DNA of 64,000 bases, taken from contig NC_133166.1 of NCBI RefSeq assembly GCF_040802235.1, forward strand, positions 9,858,001 to 9,922,000, read 5' to 3'. The notes beneath the pieces were generated by a model. The model ran no database searches. It worked only from the letters and a program-made list of their open reading frames with translations, and had not been told where the DNA came from. A program made the translations under genes and the position numbers. Origin of the DNA: Manis javanica. Taxonomy: Eukaryota > Chordata > Mammalia > Pholidota > Manidae. Positions 1 through 15,600 of the stretch are shown here, piece after piece. Within the stretch, counting starts at the first letter, position 1. Every line of letters starts with the position of its first letter.

Positions 1-127
1 GAGGGAATGACTTTAATTTCCTTATGTGTGATAACAGTGTTGTAATTACACTGGAAAATATCCTTATTTTATAATTTGGATGCTGAACTATTTAGAAGTA
101 AAGTATTATGGTGTCTTAATGCACTTC

Positions 128-153
128 CACACACACACACACACACACACACA
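128..153. repeat. (CA)n microsatellite
   Basis: It is an uninterrupted CA dinucleotide run of about 13 units in TMEM135 intron 3. Confidence 0.95.
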
Positions 154-466
154 AAACCACACATACTCATATATATATAATCACATATAAATAATGTAAA
201 AATGGCAAAATGTTAACAACTGTTGACTTCAGGTAATGTATCTCAACATTTTGTTGAAAGCAGACAAATAACTTAAAAAATGCTATCTTATTATTCAAGT
301 GCTAAAAGTACATAAATCTGAGTAAACTTAGTTTAAAGCATCTTTTAAGTTTCATGTATGAGGAACATATTCTGAAATCATATTTCTGAAAACAGTGTTC
401 ACCTTTTAAAATTGATTGGGAAGTTACAATCACCAGAGTAACTCTATTACTACTTATGAGAAAAAA

Positions 467-690
467 TAATTATACTTATTACTTAGCTGTGTTCTAAGCA
501 CTTCTACATATATTAACTCATTTAATTCTCTAGACAACCATATGAGCAGATTATCACTATCTCCATTTTTCAGGCAAGGAATAAACCATAGAAGTCACAC
601 AATAAGTGGCAGAGCCAGTCTCCTAAGCCAGATGGTGCAGCTCCAGAATCCACACTCCTAACAAGTATTCTGTACTGTCCTATCAGGTGG
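467..690 (-). repeat. MIR SINE
   Basis: In this direction it reads as the reverse complement of MIR: a TTCTAAGCACTT-like core, then AACTCATTTAAT, CTCCATTTTTCAGG and AAGTGGCAGAGCC. It is strongly diverged, as usual for this ancient family. Confidence 0.85.
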
Positions 691-1714
691 GGAAATCTAC
701 ATGTCTAGCAATACAGATTGACTATGCTAGACAATATCTACCAGTATTAATGGTAGATATGTAATAATATCTACTGACTATGTAATAATATCTACCAGTC
801 CTTTTATTTTAATAATTTTAACAATCCAAAAGTATTATGATATAATCAAACAGAGAACCACACAAATTTAGATATTATTACATTTACAACAAGACACTAA
901 AAATTGCTTCAGGTAGATAAGTAAATATTTGGTTACCTGGTAAGATTTATCTATATTCTTACTAGGGAATCAATGATTATAATAAACATCTTTATAAACT
1001 GAAAGATGACCCCATTCTTGAATAATACATGACCCCTTGATTTATACATGACCCCATCTTGATTCTGTGGGATAAATATAGAATCAAAGCAATTCTCAGC
1101 CATAAAAATAGTTACTCATAATAGGGCAAAAATTCTTTTATGTAACAACTTTAACCTCAACTGTTTACCTGACTGAACAATTTACATAACAGTTTGTAGC
1201 ACTTTATGAAAATCTTATTATTTCACATGGAACATTTTCAGGTTGACAAAAATGAAAATACACTTTTAAATGAGATGATGTTTTAAAAATAGTAACTGAT
1301 TTAACAGAGGTCACTCAATAAGCCTGAAGTAAATTACAGATCTAGATGATAATAAAGAACTACTGTTAATTTTCTCAGGTGTGATAATGGTATTTTGTTA
1401 AAGGAAAATATCTTTAATTATAACTTGTGCATGCCATGTTCTAGTTTGCATTCATTAGTGAACATTCTTTTTAGTAAACAAAGACTACTGGGTGTTACTG
1501 CTCTATAATGTCAACTTTTATATTTTTATAGGCTTAGTGAACATAAATCATATTAGTATAAAGTTAAATTTTCCATCAAAAATTTGCAAAACTGAAAAAC
1601 ATGTGGAACTATTTCTTATACCTGGATTTCAATGAATGATAAAAAAAATTTTTTTAAGCTGGGGTAGGAGATAGTAAATCAGTTCTATTAAATAGGTAGA
1701 TAAATAAAATTTTA

Positions 1715-1843
<129 letters not shown>

Positions 1844-1859
1844 CTAGTTGGTTGGTCAT

Positions 1860-2275
1860 TTCAGTTATTATGAATGTAAGTTCCCATTCTCTGTCCACCC
1901 TCTATCTAAATGACCCACAGCAAATTCAACATGTCCAAAACTAGCTCTCTACCCTATGTATCCCCATGTCCTTGCTCTCTATTTTCCTAGGTTAGTGACA
2001 TCGACAACTATCCACCTATGTGTGACACTTTGAGACATCCTTGGCTTCTCCTCCTCCTCTACCCCATATATTAAATCATGCCATGAAATGTTTCCAACAC
2101 AATGTATCTCTCAAATTTCTCTCCAACCCACTGCCCCTGCCTTGGTTAAGTTCCTCACCATCTCCTATTCAGGTCACTACGACAGCACACTAACAAGCAT
2201 CCCTCCTTCCCATGACTTAGTCATATTCATCTAGACATTCCCTGGATCCAACATCGTTCACAATACAAACCCTTT
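1860..2275 (+). repeat. Old pyrimidine-rich interspersed repeat, family not assigned
   Basis: The CT-rich text (AACATGTCCAAAACTAGCTC and neighbouring phrases) resembles an ancient LINE-type repeat that recurs at 56.97-57.8 kb and 62.2-62.6 kb. I cannot name the family with certainty. Confidence 0.4.
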
Positions 2276-2277
2276 AC

Positions 2278-2450
2278 ATTCTCAGTCCTCTTATCTACCA
2301 AACGGATATAATAATCTTACATACCTCATATAGTTGTTACGAGGGCTTCATGAGCTATTTCCCATCACCATGCATGGACACCAAAGTACTCAGAAAATGT
2401 CAGCTATTAGTACTATTTTTACTACTACTATTTTTTAATACATGATACTC
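2278..2450 (+). repeat. MIR SINE, 3' portion
   Basis: It shows the plus-sense MIR order: a CTCAGTCCTCTTATCT-like segment, ATACCTCATA, then a TACTATTATT-like AT tail. Confidence 0.55.
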
Positions 2451-2639
2451 AACAAATGTCTCTCCTCCTTGGCTTCTACAGCCCTTAACAACTTTTTCCT
2501 ACAGCAGCTACTAAGGTGTTTTATATTTCTTTTGTTACATGTACAGACCATTTTTCATTTAAGAGACTACATCCCTTGAAAGTAAGAATCTACATAGTGT
2601 CTCACATATTATAAATGGCCATTAGCTGCTTGGATTTTT

Positions 2640-4085
2640 AAGGAGAAAAAAATAACTTTGGAGAGGTTAGAAAGATTTCTTTTTATTTTCAAAGACAATA
2701 AATTTCTAAGGGAAAAGCAGCACATAAAAATGATCAGAAATTATCTGAACAAAGTTGGTAGATGGCTAAATGGGAATTATAGGAAAAAATACATATATGT
2801 ACAGATAAGGATCAAGAATCACAGATGAAATGGTCTTTTTAATTGAAGCTTAGCTTTAAAAGAATTAGAAAACCTACTGAGTATTTATAACATGGGTGTT
2901 TCTGAAAGGGACATCAGAAACCTTCTGCCTGAGAAGACTGGAGGTGGACCTCCCTCCAATATAAAATCCACAAAGGATTCAACAATTTAGTAAATTGTTA
3001 GTAAATTTTAAAATTTACTAAAAATTAAGGGAAAATAACTCAAGGTGTCAGTTACAGGAGGAACACAGACGTTATAAGTATTTTATATTTCCACAACTTA
3101 ACTAAACAGAACATAAAAAAACATAAATAGGTTGCAATAGGAATTTATTATTATTGCGATTTTTAAAACCTAGTCATAACTTTATTTTGAGTTTTAATGA
3201 GTATAGAAACTTTCCAGAGACCACATAATAGTTTCTTATACATATTTTTAAGTCAATTTAAAGGCATGATTTACTCAATAGAATAAAACTTATCAATTAT
3301 TTTTATAATAGAGTATCAATTATACTCTAAAGCTTATGGATATTAACATCAGAGGGGAAAAAAACTATAAAAGATATTTGGAAACTCAATTTTTAATTGC
3401 AGTTAAAACATACCTACAGAACTATTTTGGGCACACTGGGTAACACTAATATAAGGATAATGTGAAGTTAGTATTTTAACTTGACAAGTTTAAAAGACAA
3501 CACTAGTTTAGGTTTTCAACTATCAGTGGAGAAAAAGAAAAAGTAAATATTTAATGAACATGTTAGGTGTATCACAGCATGAAAAATTTAATTCTTATTG
3601 CATGTGTATTGTACGAAGCATGTGACATAGGTAACGTATGAAAGAATGAATCAAGATCAAAAGTTTCATCAGTAGGATATGCCAGAAGTTAACTTATTGT
3701 TTGTTACATAACACCAGCATTTTATAGTCCTTTTGAAGTTTGTTCACTGTATATGGACTAACCTATATCACAGATAATTGCTTTGAATTCCTGATCTATG
3801 AAACTGAAAAATTAAGAAACGCTCAACTTGGTAAATAAACACAGTATGCCTCAGAAAATGTAGATGTTAAAACATATTTGTTATATAATCATAGCAATAA
3901 TTTCAAGTTTATATTACATCTTTAGGCCAAAAGTCCCACAACACCTGGTTTTACAAGCTTTCTTGAGATAAATAAATGTCATTTAACAGAAAAAATATGC
4001 AAGCAGCAATGACCTATACAACATTTATCTAAATATCTGCTTGTTTCAGTTTCAGCAAAGGAATCTGTATTAACCTCCAATGGTG
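2640..4085. other. No recognisable feature (intron 2)
   Basis: It is AT-rich intronic DNA with no exon, RNA gene or repeat I can identify. Confidence 0.5.
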
Positions 4086-4089
4086 ATTA

Positions 4090-5440
<1,351 letters not shown>

Positions 5441-8400
5441 AGGGAAAAAAGATGCCAGAGTAAGAAGGCAAGGCAGAAGCCTTCCCTCTCACACACACAC
5501 ACATCAAAGACACAACTAAAGCTGAAAACGACCTAAAAACTACAGAACAGACTGCCTACACCTGGTGAAGAGACCACACAGAAAGGGTAAAGTGGCAGAG
5601 CCACCACTGAGTGGGACCCAAGCCCTTCCCCAATCCCAGCCCAGAGGCAGAAGTAAGAGGAATGGAGAGTGGAGGGGACAGGCACCCAGGAACTCTGCAC
5701 ACCTGGCCCTAGAGATCTGCTCCAGGAACACAAGCCCACATTACACTGAGTTCTAGTGATTAGAAGGACTGGACACCAGGGACGGTTGGAACACTCTGGG
5801 AGGCAGAGACTTCAGCCACTTGTGGAGGACAGGCATGCTCTTCTGATCCTACTGAGACCCAACACAGAGGCAGCAGTTTAAAAGACTTCCCAGCAGTGGG
5901 AGGAGTGCCAGGGGAACCACGGCTGGGTGGAGCTCTCTCTGCAGGAGAAAGGGCAGGTGGAGTTTACCCCCCAACCCAGCCCTCCGTCAGGCCCAACAGG
6001 TCAAGCACACAGGAGCCCCAGATGCTCCATCACCCTTGCTCAGCCCCAGGACACTTTGCTGCACACCACACCAGCACACTCGGTCTGGCAGCATCAGACT
6101 TTGCTGCCTGGCCGGCAAAGGGAGACTCCCCCAGCCTTCTCCAACCTGTTTCAACCCAATTAGACAAGTACTTAGAGGAGCCAGCCTCCAAAGCTCCTTC
6201 CTCCCCACAGGTGGCCAAGCCCACTGCTGTGTGCCCTGCTGCCTCTAGGAGACAACCTTGACTTTATGCAGCAGCCACATGCCCAAGCACAACTTGCCGC
6301 CTCCCAGCACCTGCAGGCACTCCCACTAACTAGCCACTCCCTGCCCATGAACCCTGCCACTGTGCAGCTCACCGTGCCCTGTTCACCCAGTAGCCCCACC
6401 ACTGCTCTAGGGCAGGCAGAGGGTGACTCTGCCCACAACAATCTCAGAAGCCATTGCTCTGACCACAAAGGGCCAGCTGCAGCAAACTGATGCCCTCAAC
6501 AGAATGACATAAACCACTGCCAGCAGACAGACAGAAAAGTGGCCCAACCATTGCCCACCAACAGCAACTGAGGCTCCACGACAAAGGAGAGCTGGGCACT
6601 GAAGAGGAAAGCTTCCTGGGCTTCTGAGCTGCACAGGACACTTTCTTCATGAAGCCATTACTCTCTAGATCAGGAAGCATAGCAGATCCATCTAATACAA
6701 AGGAAGAAACACAGAAACACTGACAAAATGAGAAGGCAGAAAAGTAAGTTCCAAACAAAAGTACAGGACAAGTCACCACAAAGAGGGCTAAATGGAACAG
6801 AGATCACCAATCTTCTTTAACAAAGATTTCAAAATAAAAGTCATAAATATGCTCACTCATCTGCAGAAAAGTATTGAAGATCTCAGGGAGGGTGACAGCA
6901 AAGAGAAAAGCTGAAAAGCAGCTACTCAGAGCTGAAGAATACAGTAAATGAAATGAAATATACAATGGAGTGAATGAATAGACTGCTGCAAATAGAGGAG
7001 ACAACAAGATAGAAATTAGAGAACAGAAAAACAACAAAGCTGAGAAACAGAGAGAAAAGAGGACCTCTAGGAATGAAAGATTAATAAGAATAATAAGAGA
7101 GCTGTGTAACCAATCCAATGTAAATGGACTGAAATACACCTTAAATGTAAATGGACTGAATCCACCAATCAAAAGAAAGAGAGTGGCAGAACAGATAAAG
7201 AAACGAGATCTATCTATCTGCTGCTACAGGAAACTTGTTTTAGGCGCAAAGACATAAACAGACTAAAAGTAAAGGGATGGAAAAAGATATTTCATGCAAC
7301 TAATAGGGAGAAAAAAGCAGGAGTAGCAATACTTAGACAAAACTGATTTCAAACAAAGAAAGTAACAAGAGATAAAGAAGGACATTACATAACAAAAAGG
7401 GGGCAGTCCAACAAGAAGATACAGCCATTATAAATATCTATGCACCTATTATAGGAGCACCTAAATATGTGAAACAAATACTAACAGAATTAAAGGGGAA
7501 ATAGAATGCAACATACTCATTTTAGGAGACTTTAAAATACTTCTCACATCAATAAGACATATCAACTAGACAGAAAATAAATAAGGAAACAGAGGCACTG
7601 AAAAATTCTGTATAACAGTTGGACTTAACAGATACCTAAAGAACATTCCACACAAAAACAGCAGGATACACATTTTTCTCAAATGTACATGGAAGGTACT
7701 CCATAAGAGATCACATACTAGGTCACAAAAAGAGCCTCAATAAATTCAAAGAGATTGAAATTGTATCAAATAGCTTCTCAGACCACAATGGTATGAAACT
7801 AGAATTACACAAAGAAAACAAAAAAAGCCTACAAACACATGAAAGCTAAACAAGCTTCCAAACAATTGATGAAATCAAGCAATACATGGAGACAAATGAA
7901 AACAAAAATTCAACAGTCCATTATTTGTGGGATGCCACAAAGGCCAATCGAAGAGGGAAGTTCAAAGCAACACAGATCTACCTCAAGAAACAACAATCCC
8001 AAATAAACAATCTCAACTCACAATTAAAGAAACTAGAAAAAGAACAAATAAAACCCAGTTACTATAAAGAGGAACATAATAAAGATCAGAGCAGAGATAA
8101 ATAATATACAGAAGATAAAAATCAGAAAAAAAAAATCAATGAAACCAAGAACTAGTTCTTTGAGAAAATAAACAAAATAGATAAACCTCTAGCCAGACTT
8201 ATCAAGAAAAAAAGAAAGAGGACACAAACAAAATCAGTAGCAAAGAAGGAATAGTCACAATGGATGTCACAGAAATACAAAGAATTATTAGAGAATATGA
8301 AAAATTATATGCCAATAAATTGTACAGCCTAGAAAAATGGACAACTTCCTAGAAAAATACAACCTTCCAAGACTGACCCAGGAAGAAAAAGAAAATCTGA

Positions 8401-9041
8401 ACAGACCAATCACCAGCAATGAAACTGAATTGGTAATCAAAAACTCCCAACAAACACAAGTCCAGGACCAGATGGCTCCAAAGCTGAATACTACCAAACA
8501 TTTAAAGAAGAGCTAATACCCTTCCTTCTTAAAGTATTCCAAGAAGTAGAAAAGGGAATACTTCCAAACTCTAATATCAAAACCAGAAAAAGACATGAGG
8601 CCAGCATCACTCTAATACCAAAAACAAGCAAAGACTCCACAAAAAAAGAAAATTATAGACTAATGCCCTGATGATCATAGATGCAAAAATCCTCAACAAA
8701 ATATTAGCAAATGAAATTCAAAAATACATCAAAAGGGTCATCCATCATGACCAAGAGGGATTTATTCCAGGGATTCAAAAAAGATGGTTTAATATTCATA
8801 AATCGATCAATATCATACACCACATTAACAAAAAGGACAAACCCACAAGATCATCTCAATAGATGCTGAAAAAGCATTTAACAAAATTCAACACCTATTC
8901 AAATTAAAACTCTCAACAAAATGGGTAGAGGGAACATATCTAAACATAATAAAGGCCATATATAACAAACACACAACTAACATCACACTCAATGGCAAAA
9001 AGCTGAAAGCTTTTCCTCTAAGATCAGGAAGAAAGACAAGG

Positions 9042-9464
9042 ATGTCCACTCTCCTCACTTTTTTTAAACATAGTACTGGAGGGGAGGTCCTAGCCACAGC
9101 AATCAGGCAACAAAAAGAGATAAAAGGCATCCAAGTTGGTAAGGAAGAAGTTAAACTGTCACTATTTGCAGATGACATGATATTATACATAAAAAAACCT
9201 AAAGACTCCACCAAAAAACTATCAGAACTAATAACTGTATTCAACAAAGTTGCAAGATACAAAATTAATACACAGAAATCTCTTGCATTCCTGTATACTA
9301 ACACTGAACTATCACAAAAAGAAATCAGGAAAACAACTCCATTTACAATTTCAACAAAAAGAATAAAATACCTAGGAATAAACCTAACCAAGGAAGTGAA
9401 AGTCCTGCATTCTGAAGACTGTAAGACACTCAGTAGAGAAATTAAAGAAGGCACAAATAAGTAG
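9042..9464 (+). pseudogene. L1 ORF2 reverse-transcriptase fragment
   Basis: This 140-codon frame reads through the catalytic palm region of an L1 ORF2. The segment [12 protein letters not shown] near residues 39-50 holds the FADD box that coordinates the metal ions. [12 protein letters not shown] near residues 109-120 follows, as usual in L1. The upstream frame at 8671-8862 carries [12 protein letters not shown], also from the same domain, but the two are separated by frame breaks. It is a remnant of a once active element, not a host gene. Confidence 0.9.
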
Positions 9465-10321
9465 AAATTTATCCTGTGCTAGTGGATAAGAAGGATGTTG
9501 TCAAAGTGGCCATATTGTCCAAATCAATTTACAGATTCAATGCAATCCCTATCAGAACACCAACAGCACTTTTCAATGAACTGTAACAAATAGTTTTAAA
9601 ATTCATATAGAACCACAAAAGACTCTGAATAGCCAAAGAAATCCTGAGAAAGAAGAACAAAGCTGGAGGATTATGCTCCCTGACTTCAAGCTATACTACA
9701 AAGCTATATAATCAAAATAGTACAGTACTGGCACAAAAACAGACCTGTAAATGAATGAAACAGAACAGAGAGCCCATATATAAACTCACACATATATGGT
9801 CAATTAATATACAATAAAGGAGTCATGAATATACAGTGGGGAAAAGGGAGCCTCTTCAACAGCTTGTGTTAGGAAAACTTGACAGATGCATGCAAGAGAA
9901 TGAAACTGGATTACTGCCTAACTCCATACTCAAAAGTAAACTTGAAATGGATCAAAGACCTGAATGTAAATCATGAAACAATAAAACTCTTAGAAGAAAA
10001 CATAAGCAAAAATCTCTTGAATGTAAGTATGAGCAATTTTTTCCTGGACAGATCTCGTCAGACAAAAGAAATAAAATCAAAACTGAACAAGTGGGACTAC
10101 ATCAAACTAAAAAAGCTTCTATACAGCAAAGGACAGCAGCAGCAGAACAAAAAGGCAACCTATATTATGGGAGAATATATTTGTTTTTGTAAACAACTCA
10201 TCTCATAAGGGGTTAACATCCAAAATATACAGAACTAGTATGCCTCAACACCCAAAAAACAACCCAATTTAAAAAATGGGCAGAGGGCCTGAATAGGCAT
10301 ATTTCCAAAGAAGAAATACAG

Positions 10322-10717
10322 ATGGCCAACAGGCACATGAAAAGATACTGCACATCACTAATCATCAGGGAAATGCAAATCAAAACCACAGTGAGGTATC
10401 ACCTTACACCAGTTAGAACGGCCAATCTCCAAGAGACAAGAAATAAGAAATGTTGGTTAGAATGTGGAGATAAGGGAACCCTCCTACACTGTTGGTGGGA
10501 ATATAAATTGGTGCAACTACTGTGGAAAGCAGTATGGAGGGGCCTCAAAAAACTAAAAATAGAAATACCATTCAATCCAGTAATTCTACTTCTAGGAATT
10601 AAGCTGAAGAAAACAAAAGCCCTGATTCAAAAAGATATATGCACCCCTATGTTTATTGCTGCATTATTTACAATAGCCAAAATATGGAAGCAACCTAAGT
10701 ATCCATCAACAGATTAA
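10322..10717 (+). pseudogene. L1 ORF2 C-terminal fragment
   Basis: This 131-codon frame contains the typical L1 ORF2 tail. [20 protein letters not shown] is followed by the Cys-rich [20 protein letters not shown] and by [20 protein letters not shown]. It matches the C-terminal segment found again at 24782-24997 and near 18838-19180. It is broken off from the reverse-transcriptase frame by several disruptions. Confidence 0.9.
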
Positions 10718-11239
10718 TGGATAAAGATGTGGTACATATACACAAAGGATTATTATTCAGACATAACAAGAAATCCTGCCATTTGCAACAACATGGATGG
10801 ACCTAGAGGGTATGATGCTACTTATTTGTGATATATAAAAGCAAAATAAAACAGAATGAACAAAACAGCAGTAGACTCATTGACACTGAGAAGTGACTAG
10901 TGGTTATCAAGGGGAAGGGATTGGGTTGGGAAAGTAGGGAGGGTGAGGGAGATAATGGGGCATAATAATTCCCAATCGCAATATAAGCTGGTCACAGAGA
11001 CAGTAGTACACAGCATGGAGAATACAGTCAACGGTTCTGTAACATCTTTCTATGTTGACAGATAACAACTGCTCTAGAGGGGATGAAGATTTAATAATAT
11101 GGGCAACTTCTGAACCACTGTTCATTTGAACCACTGTACATTTGAAACCAATTAAGACTATATATCAATGATACTTCAATAAAATAAAAGAACCTACAAT
11201 TATCTCAAAATAAAATTTAAGTTAAAAGAAAAATAAAAG

Positions 11240-11640
11240 CAGTCACCTGCACAACCAATGGGCATATGAAATACGTTCAGCATCATTAGCCATGAGAAAA
11301 TTGCACAAAACAAATACCACTACGCACACACACTAGAATGACTAAAATATAAAGATCTGATAATGTAAAGTACTTTCTGGAACAAAAACTCCTACTTCAC
11401 ACATTGCTGGCGGGAATATAAAATTGCACAGTCACTTGTTATTATCTAATGAAATTAAGTGGATACTTATATTGTATGATCCAGCAATTCCACTCCTGAG
11501 TAGATGCTCAAGAGAAATAGTGCTTATTTCACCAAATGTCATATTCATGGCACTATCTGTAATTACAAATACCACAAAACACCTAAATTTCTGCTAACAG
11601 TAAAGTCAATAAACTGTACTATCTGCAACACTGATAGACC
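11240..11640 (+). mobile_element. Old L1M fragment (ORF2 3' end)
   Basis: It has the phrases ATTGCTGGCGGGAATATAAA, GATCCAGCAATTCCACTCCT and a CAATAAACTG tail-like string, in the order of an L1 ORF2 end. It is more diverged than the adjacent L1, so it is probably an older insertion. Confidence 0.75.
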
Positions 11641-12029
11641 AAACTGTACAGTTTTTTGTGAGAAATAGGGAAAATATGACACAAAACATGGGAAAGAACC
11701 TAGGCCCTTATCATCACTGTGATCTAACCCAGAGCTTTCAATCAGGTTTAAAGTGGCTGAAATACTCCTCTTCTCCACAGTCTCGGTAGCCAGGTCAAGC
11801 CTAAGTTAACAGAGCAGAGTAATAACCATCTCAGTTTTCCATAGCATGTGACACAATTACTATCACATTCCACATATTCCACAGCATGCTACAGTGTGAA
11901 ACAAGATTAGGAAGCACTGAGTTAACCAAATAAAATAACAATAATTGTACTAGCCAGGTAGTAATTTTAAGAACACATGCACATATGTATAAAATCATTA
12001 TCAGACACCAGACACCTTCATGAATATAT
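11641..12029. other. No recognisable feature
   Basis: It is AT-rich spacer between two L1M pieces with no clear repeat or coding signal. Confidence 0.45.
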
Positions 12030-12425
12030 TTTATAGGAAAAATGTTGTAATGTTCATATGCTTTTGACCAAGTAATTCCACATTAATTAATTCCTTATGA
12101 ATTTTCCAAGTATGCATACACTTAGCTAAAACAAGGCACATAAGAGTAATATGATTAAAATATACAACTGTATTTATTTGTATTTATATCACCCAGTTTT
12201 AAAAGACTATTTAATGACCAAGGAAAAATAAATGAGAATATATAAAGAGAAGACAGACTACAAAACAATATTCTCTAATGAACATATGGAACAAATTGTC
12301 AAACATTATGCAATGGTTATCTCTGATGGTGGTTAACAGATTATTTTAATCTTCTTCCTGCTTTTGGGTATATTCCAAACATTTTACAATAAACATATGT
12401 AATATCTGTAAAACTGGTGGGAGGG
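12030..12425 (+). mobile_element. Old L1M fragment (ORF2 end to 3'UTR)
   Basis: It contains AAGTAATTCCACATTAATTA followed later by GGTTATCTCTGATGG and a TTTTACAATAAACATATGTA end, the order seen at the 3' end of old L1M elements. Confidence 0.65.
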
Positions 12426-12609
12426 GAACAGCTATGACAAGGTGGAGATTAATTACCACAGAAAAAAAGCTGAAGAAGAAACAGAAATGATCAGCATGTA
12501 GAACACAAAATAATCAGGAGATATGATTTTTAATCTTAGGTCTATGACTAACAATTTCTATGAAGGATCCTTGTTTCCCTCATTTATTAAATAAAGAGGT
12601 TGAATTAAA

Positions 12610-15600
12610 TGACTCAGGAATCAGCAAGATGGCAGAATAGTTTCCAGCACTCATCCCCTCACAGTCATCAATGTGAACAACTATTTACGCATGAATATGC
12701 CTTCACAAGAGCTAAGGATTCCAGGTAAGAGACTACAGCACCTGGGTAGAGCATAGAAATAAGAAAAGATGCACTGAAGAGAGTAGGAAAGACAATCTCA
12801 CATTACGCAAGTCACCCAACCCCCACGCCAAGGCAACCAAGCGTGGAGTGAGACACTCACCCAGTGGAGGAATAGGACTGAACTGAGGACCCGACTTCAG
12901 TACAAACCCCAGTACCAAGCCTGCCCCCATGAAACCAGGCACCAGGCCAGCCCACACAGAGCCAGTAGTGCCCCTGTGAACTCAGGCTCTTGAACCATCG
13001 CAGCACCAGGCCAACTCCCCAAACCACAGGCTCCAGGCTTGCCCCACGGGCCTAGGCTTCAGGTCCAACCCTGTAGTCCCAGACACCATGCCTGCCTCCA
13101 TGGACCAAAGCACAACAAAATGCATACCAGTGGAGCCAGGCTCTAATTACCCAAGCAGAGGAAGAAAAGGAAAATAGACTGAAAAAAACTTATGAGACTT
13201 ACAGGATGCCAGGAAAATAATTAATATATACATAGAAGGAGTCCCAGAGTAAGTAGAAAAAAGAATGGGACTGAAAGCTTACTTAAAGAAATAATAACTG
13301 AATACTTCCCTATTCTGGAGAGAGAAATGGACATCCAGATCCTTGAAGCCAAAAAACCAAAGATAAATTAAATATAAAGAGATCTTCATCTAGACACACT
13401 ATAGTCAAAATCTCAAAGGTCGAAGACAAAGAGAAAATTTTGAAAGCAGTAAGAGAAAAGCAACTCCTTACATTTAAAGGAACCCCAAAAGAATGTAAGT
13501 GGATTTCTTAGCAGAAATCTTGTATGCCAGGAAAGAGTGGAATGATATATTCCAAGTGCTGAAAAAAAATATACTGCAAACCAAGAATACTTTACCCAGT
13601 AAAGGTGTCATACAAAATGGAAAAAGAGTTAAAGATCTTTCCAAAAAACACAAAAGCTGAGGGAGTTCATCACCATGAGACCTGCCTGAGAGGACATGCT
13701 AAATGGAGTTCTTCAAGCTGAAGTGAAAGGATACTAATTAGCATTATAAAAACATATGAAAGTATAAAACTTACTGGTAGAAGTAAATATATAGTCAAAT
13801 TCAAAATACTCTAATGCTGTCATAGTACTGTGTAAATCAACTAACTCTAAAGGTGAAAAGATGAAATACTTAAAATAACTATAATAATTTGCTTATGGAT
13901 ACACCATATAAAAAGATTGTGACATCAAAAGCATAAAATGGGGGAGGAAAGGGCAGAGTTTTTGTAAGTGATCAAAGTTGTTATCACCTTTGACTGTTTA
14001 AATATGTTTTTTGTAAGGGTACAATAACCACAAGGCAAAAACCTACCAATGATACAAAAAAGATTTTTAAAAATCAAAGCACACCACTACCAAAAAAAAA
14101 AAAATTACAAAGGAAGGAAACAATAGAGGAAGAAAGGAAGAAGGGAATTACAAAACAGAAAGCAATGAACAAAATACCAACAGTAAGTCCTTACCTATCA
14201 ATAATTACTTTAAATGCAAAGGAACTATCCTATCAAAGATACACAGTGGCTAAATGAATTTTAAAAAATTAAAAAGACCTAACTAAATGCTTCCTACAGA
14301 CTCATTTTAGCTTTAAGGATACACACTAGACTTAAAGTGAAGGAATGGAAAGAGATATTCTATGCAAATGATAACCAAAAGAGAGAAGGAGTAGCTATAT
14401 TTATATAAGACAGAATCAAAAACTAACAAGAGAAAGAGAAGGCCATCATATAATGATAAAGGGGTCAATCCATCAAGAAGATATAAAAATTGTAAATGTA
14501 TACACATCTAACATAGACACACCTAAATATATAAAGCAATTAACAGAACTGAAGGAAGAAAAAGACAGCAATAACAGTAGGAGACTTCAGTACTCAACTT
14601 TGAACAATAGATTGATCATCCAGATAGTAAATCAACAAATATTTGGGATGAACAACACTATAGACAAATGGACCACACAAATTTCCAACTACAGAATACA
14701 CATTCTTTTCAAGCTACATGGGACATTCTCAAGGACAGATCATAATGTTAGGCCATAAAAGAAGTCTAAAAACACTTAAGAAGTTTGAAGTCATATCAAA
14801 TAGTTTTTCTGACCACAATAATATGAAACTAGAAGCCAATAATAGGAACAAAATTGTAAACACATAAATATATGGAAATTGAAAAACATACTCATGAAAA
14901 ACCAATAGGTAAAAAACAATTTTAAAAAATATCTTGAGACAAATGAAAATGAAAATGGAAACACAACACATCAAAACTTTCGGGATACAGCAAAGCAGTT
15001 TTACAAGAAAAGTTTGTATCAATAAATGCCTACATTTAGAAAAAAGAAAGATCTCAAATAGCCTAACTTTGTACCTCAAAATACTCTAAAAATAACTAAC
15101 CCAAAAATTAGGAGCAGGAAGAAAACAGTGAAAACCAGATTAGAAATAAATGAAATAGAGACTAGAGAAACAATACAGAAGATCAATAAAACTAAAGGTT
15201 GTTTTTTGAAAAGATAAAATTGACAAGCCTGTAGCTAGACTAAATAAAAAAGAGAAGACTCAAAATTATAAGCAAAGAAGGGATTTTAGAACTGACACCA
15301 CAGAAATATAAAGGATCATTAAGAGACTACTATAAACAATTACACACCAGCAAACTGGATAACCAAGAAGAAATGAATAAATTCCTAGAAACACATAACC
15401 TATCAAGAACAAATAATGAAGAAATAAAAAATCTGAATAGACAATAACATGAAGCCAGTTGAGTCAATGACTAAAAACTTCCAAAACAAAGAAAAATGTA
15501 AGACCTAAGAGCTTCATTGGTGAATTCTAACACACATTGAAAGACTTAATGTCAATGCTACTCAAACTTCTCCAAAAAACTGAAGAGAAGGAAATATTTC

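Larger units (their letters stand above)
5445..11200 (+). mobile_element. LINE-1, near full length but internally deleted and decayed
   Basis: It begins with an L1 5'UTR-like segment (AAAAAAGATGCCAGAGTAAG) and a GC-rich stretch at 5480-6500. Coiled-coil ORF1-like sequence follows at about 6800-7110. ORF2 endonuclease-region text runs 7140-7800, reverse-transcriptase text 8270-9500 and the C-terminal part 9880-10720. A 3'UTR leads to a CAATAAAATAAAA tail near 11185. Surviving frames include 9042-9464, which carries the FADDM reverse-transcriptase motif, and 9879-10208 and 10322-10717. The frames are broken by many stops and shifts, so this copy cannot be autonomous. Part of ORF1 and the start of ORF2 are missing around 7117-7160. 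Confidence 0.93.

Noticed and set aside
5896-6490. Several overlapping ORFs on both strands
   Set aside because: They lie in the GC-rich L1 5'UTR/ORF1 leader, where open frames arise without coding selection.
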